Made by a program: the position numbers and the translations under genes. Below, piece after piece: positions 62,062 to 64,000 of a DNA stretch of 64,000 bases. Source of the DNA: Phoronis australis (Eukaryota; Phoronida; Phoronidae); contig NMRA01000246.1 in the NCBI GenBank assembly GCA_002633005.1, forward strand, positions 149,873 through 213,872, given 5' to 3'. Position 1 is the first letter of the stretch, and each line of letters starts with the position of its first letter. The notes beneath the pieces were generated by a model, which saw only the letters and a list, made by a program, of their open reading frames with translations, was not told the DNA's origin and made no database searches.

Positions 62062-63172
62062 GGGGCCATGGCCCCCTTGCCCCCCCCCCCTTGAATCCGC
62101 CACTGTAAACACTTCAGGTTAAACATGCAACACGTTGTTGGATTTTAATTTGTTGTCCCACCCTGATTGCAAACGCAACCCAGTCTCACTCAATAATGTT
62201 TGACACTCGCAACGTGGTGTGAGCCGGTCCGATAGGATTAAACTACTCGGGGATTAAACTGAACTGAGTTGAGCTGTCTCAAACATGCAACATGAATTCA
62301 AGGTTTAAATTTACTATTTCCATGTTGCATGAATCTCTCCTACTTTATTACAAACATTGTCAATTTTCAGATCATTATTTGTCGTGTCAAGTATCGGGGG
62401 ACTTGTTACCGACAGGTTTTCGACTACTAAAAGCCGCGCACGACGCCGGGAACAAATTTTTTTTTTGATAAATTTTTAAAGCAAAATACGTCACTTCATA
62501 CCTAGACCCTAGTCAGCTCGCTAAATGTCACTCGTGTAAAAAGTTATTGAGAGATAGGGACTCATTTGATTGAGGAGATTAATACCACACACATTTTGTC
62601 GTTGCCAAGTTCAAGCTCTCGTTCGCATGCGACTTGACGACATTTGATTCTGTCTGTGCTTCACTCACACACTGGCATTATTTTTAGAAGCGCGTCCACG
62701 TCATTGGTGCTTAAACATACATTGGCGCACTGTGCACGTGACAGAGCATTTGTAATTGGGTATTATTCCTGGATGGGATAGACTTCGTAAGTTAGCTTCA
62801 ACTGGAGTTATAAACCAATAAAATCCGTTGTGTTTTTATTACAAATTGCTAAAATCAAGATCGTTGACTGTACCGGTTAGCCACTATTGCTAATAAACAT
62901 TTATGGAGTAGGGTTTGGCTCAGGCAGCAAAGTGTTGAACTGTGCCATTGAGGATGTGAAACAGTTTGATTTCGCGTTGAGGCTGAACAATAAAAACCAA
63001 TATTCTCGCCGATGATGTCACTTTAGCTCATCCACATGTCTAAAAATAATGTACACATTCAGGTTTCTGTCTGGGTCTGAGATCCGCATCAAGATAATTG
63101 AGACGAGAATAATGGACAAGAAAAAAAAAACGATAGTAAAACGCAGGAAAACGAAGACTTGACACTTGAGAC

Positions 63173-63356
63173 CCGTTTACATGATGGTGTGTACACTCGA
63201 GGGTATATTTACACCAGAGGGCATATTTACGTACGGTGTGTATTTTTGCAAATACACCCTGGTGTAAAGCTACACTCTGGTGTATAACTACACCATCTTC
63301 AGAGGTCATGTAAATGCAAATTTTCACACGAGCAAGTACACCTGGCATGTGAACGC
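63173..63356. mobile_element. 184-bp foldback MITE within copy B
   Basis: Counterpart of 58674-58857 with a few substitutions. Same inverted termini. Confidence 0.5.
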
Positions 63357-63409
63357 TATTTTTTGTTGTCTTTCAATTGTCACTCTGAATTTAGCAAAAA
63401 AAAAATTAG

Positions 63410-63664
63410 CAGAACTTGGGTATAGAACATCCAAATGCTTACCCTGAAGCAAAAGTTGACTTTGTCGCCATTGTGCATGCAGACCACAAGGGCTGTCTCA
63501 TATTTGACAAGGTTTTTGAGACTGAACAAGAAACAGAAGGAACATGTCATGGTATTTCCTGCTATGAAAATAACTTTTTTATCACGCGTTCCGATCAAAT
63601 TAGATGTTTTAACAAAGGCACGTTGGTGCTTTACTCGATCACGCTAGGAATCACGTTGAGTTGA
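63410..63664 (+). pseudogene. Protein-like exon in copy B, beta-propeller-like
   Basis: Counterpart of 58909-59145. It differs from copy A by Ser-to-Pro changes in the first line (NAYPEAK instead of NAYSEAK) and one inserted base near the end, which shifts the last codons. An acceptor-like TTAG precedes it. It may be an allele of the copy A exon. Confidence 0.35.
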
Positions 63665-64000
63665 GCAATTACGTGTATTTATGCCGTCAGATGCCTCACC
63701 GTATGATTGGTTTGTTTCACTTTGAAGTCGGAGGATTTCTCAAGGCCGTCATAACATTACTGTGTGCTCCGGGCAAAGGGCCTGTCCGAGGTTCTTCCAG
63801 CACAACTATAGTCGGTAAAAACGGAAAAACACACACGCATCTTTCGTTATTCTAACCACAAACTCAGTCTACAGCAATACTTAATCAAGCCCCTTCCGAG
63901 AGATCGGCCGACCGTGAGCAATAAATTATGATTGAATACCCGTCAAATTCATCATAGGTCAAAACAATATCTGAACTGGGCACCATTTCACGGAATTTGC

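Larger units (their letters stand above)
62062..64000. repeat. Near-identical repeat copy B, longer, runs off the window
   Basis: Starts at the gap edge with the right end of the hAT-like MITE and matches copy A to the end of the window. It contains an extra ~0.6 kb (62460-63085), whose start resembles 47345-47440 of copy C. Copy A therefore probably carries a deletion. Confidence 0.85.

Noticed and set aside
1-64000. CRISPR array, bacterial operon, prophage or toxin system
   Set aside because: Spliced animal genes and eukaryotic transposons fill the window, and no spaced identical repeats or prokaryotic gene clusters were seen.

Overview
This is animal nuclear DNA. It is AT-rich, the genes are split by GT-AG introns of about 0.3 to 4 kb, and the intergenic space is full of eukaryotic transposon remnants. 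The gene content (Caskin, an FBXW10/CDRT1-type F-box/WD40 protein and an SLC26 anion transporter), the intron sizes and the allele-like duplications suggest a highly heterozygous, probably marine, invertebrate, perhaps a deuterostome. I cannot name the species. No bacterial operon, CRISPR array or virus was seen.

Left part (1-15.6 kb): the last seven coding exons of a plus-strand Caskin scaffold gene (1629-10545) encode a tandem SAM pair, a long proline-rich region and the conserved C-terminal tail. One Caskin intron holds a 485-bp inverted-repeat element. Downstream of the gene is a decayed piggyBac element (11169-12319) with TTAA on both sides.

Middle (15.6-31.3 kb): a complete minus-strand FBXW10-like gene of nine coding exons, convergent with Caskin. 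Inside it about 2.5 kb is present twice in tandem, the copies separated by a single N (23889). Every coding difference that I compared by eye is synonymous, so this is most likely two alleles assembled in a row.

Right part (31-64 kb): a gene-poor, repeat-rich stretch. It holds one SLC26-family gene whose visible coding part is a single uninterrupted 1.88-kb exon, cut at its 5' end by another single N (42674). It also holds three degenerate reverse-transcriptase fragments of LINE elements, a 708-bp foldback element bounded by TTAA, several MITE-like elements, a hAT-like element carrying a tRNA-like sequence, and a dispersed repeat family. Two copies of that family (58.2-59.5 kb and 62.07-64.0 kb) are nearly identical and carry a protein-like exon. 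Two candidate small minus-strand spliced genes (47.7-48.3 kb and 50.3-52.9 kb) are proposed from splice-site and reading-frame agreement alone.

The three main genes do not form a pathway: Caskin is a synaptic and signalling scaffold, FBXW10 a probable SCF ubiquitin-ligase adaptor, and SLC26 a membrane anion transporter. I found no clearly new biological system. The best leads are the unusual SLC26 gene, the TTAA foldback element, the paired first-exon segments and the candidate small genes.
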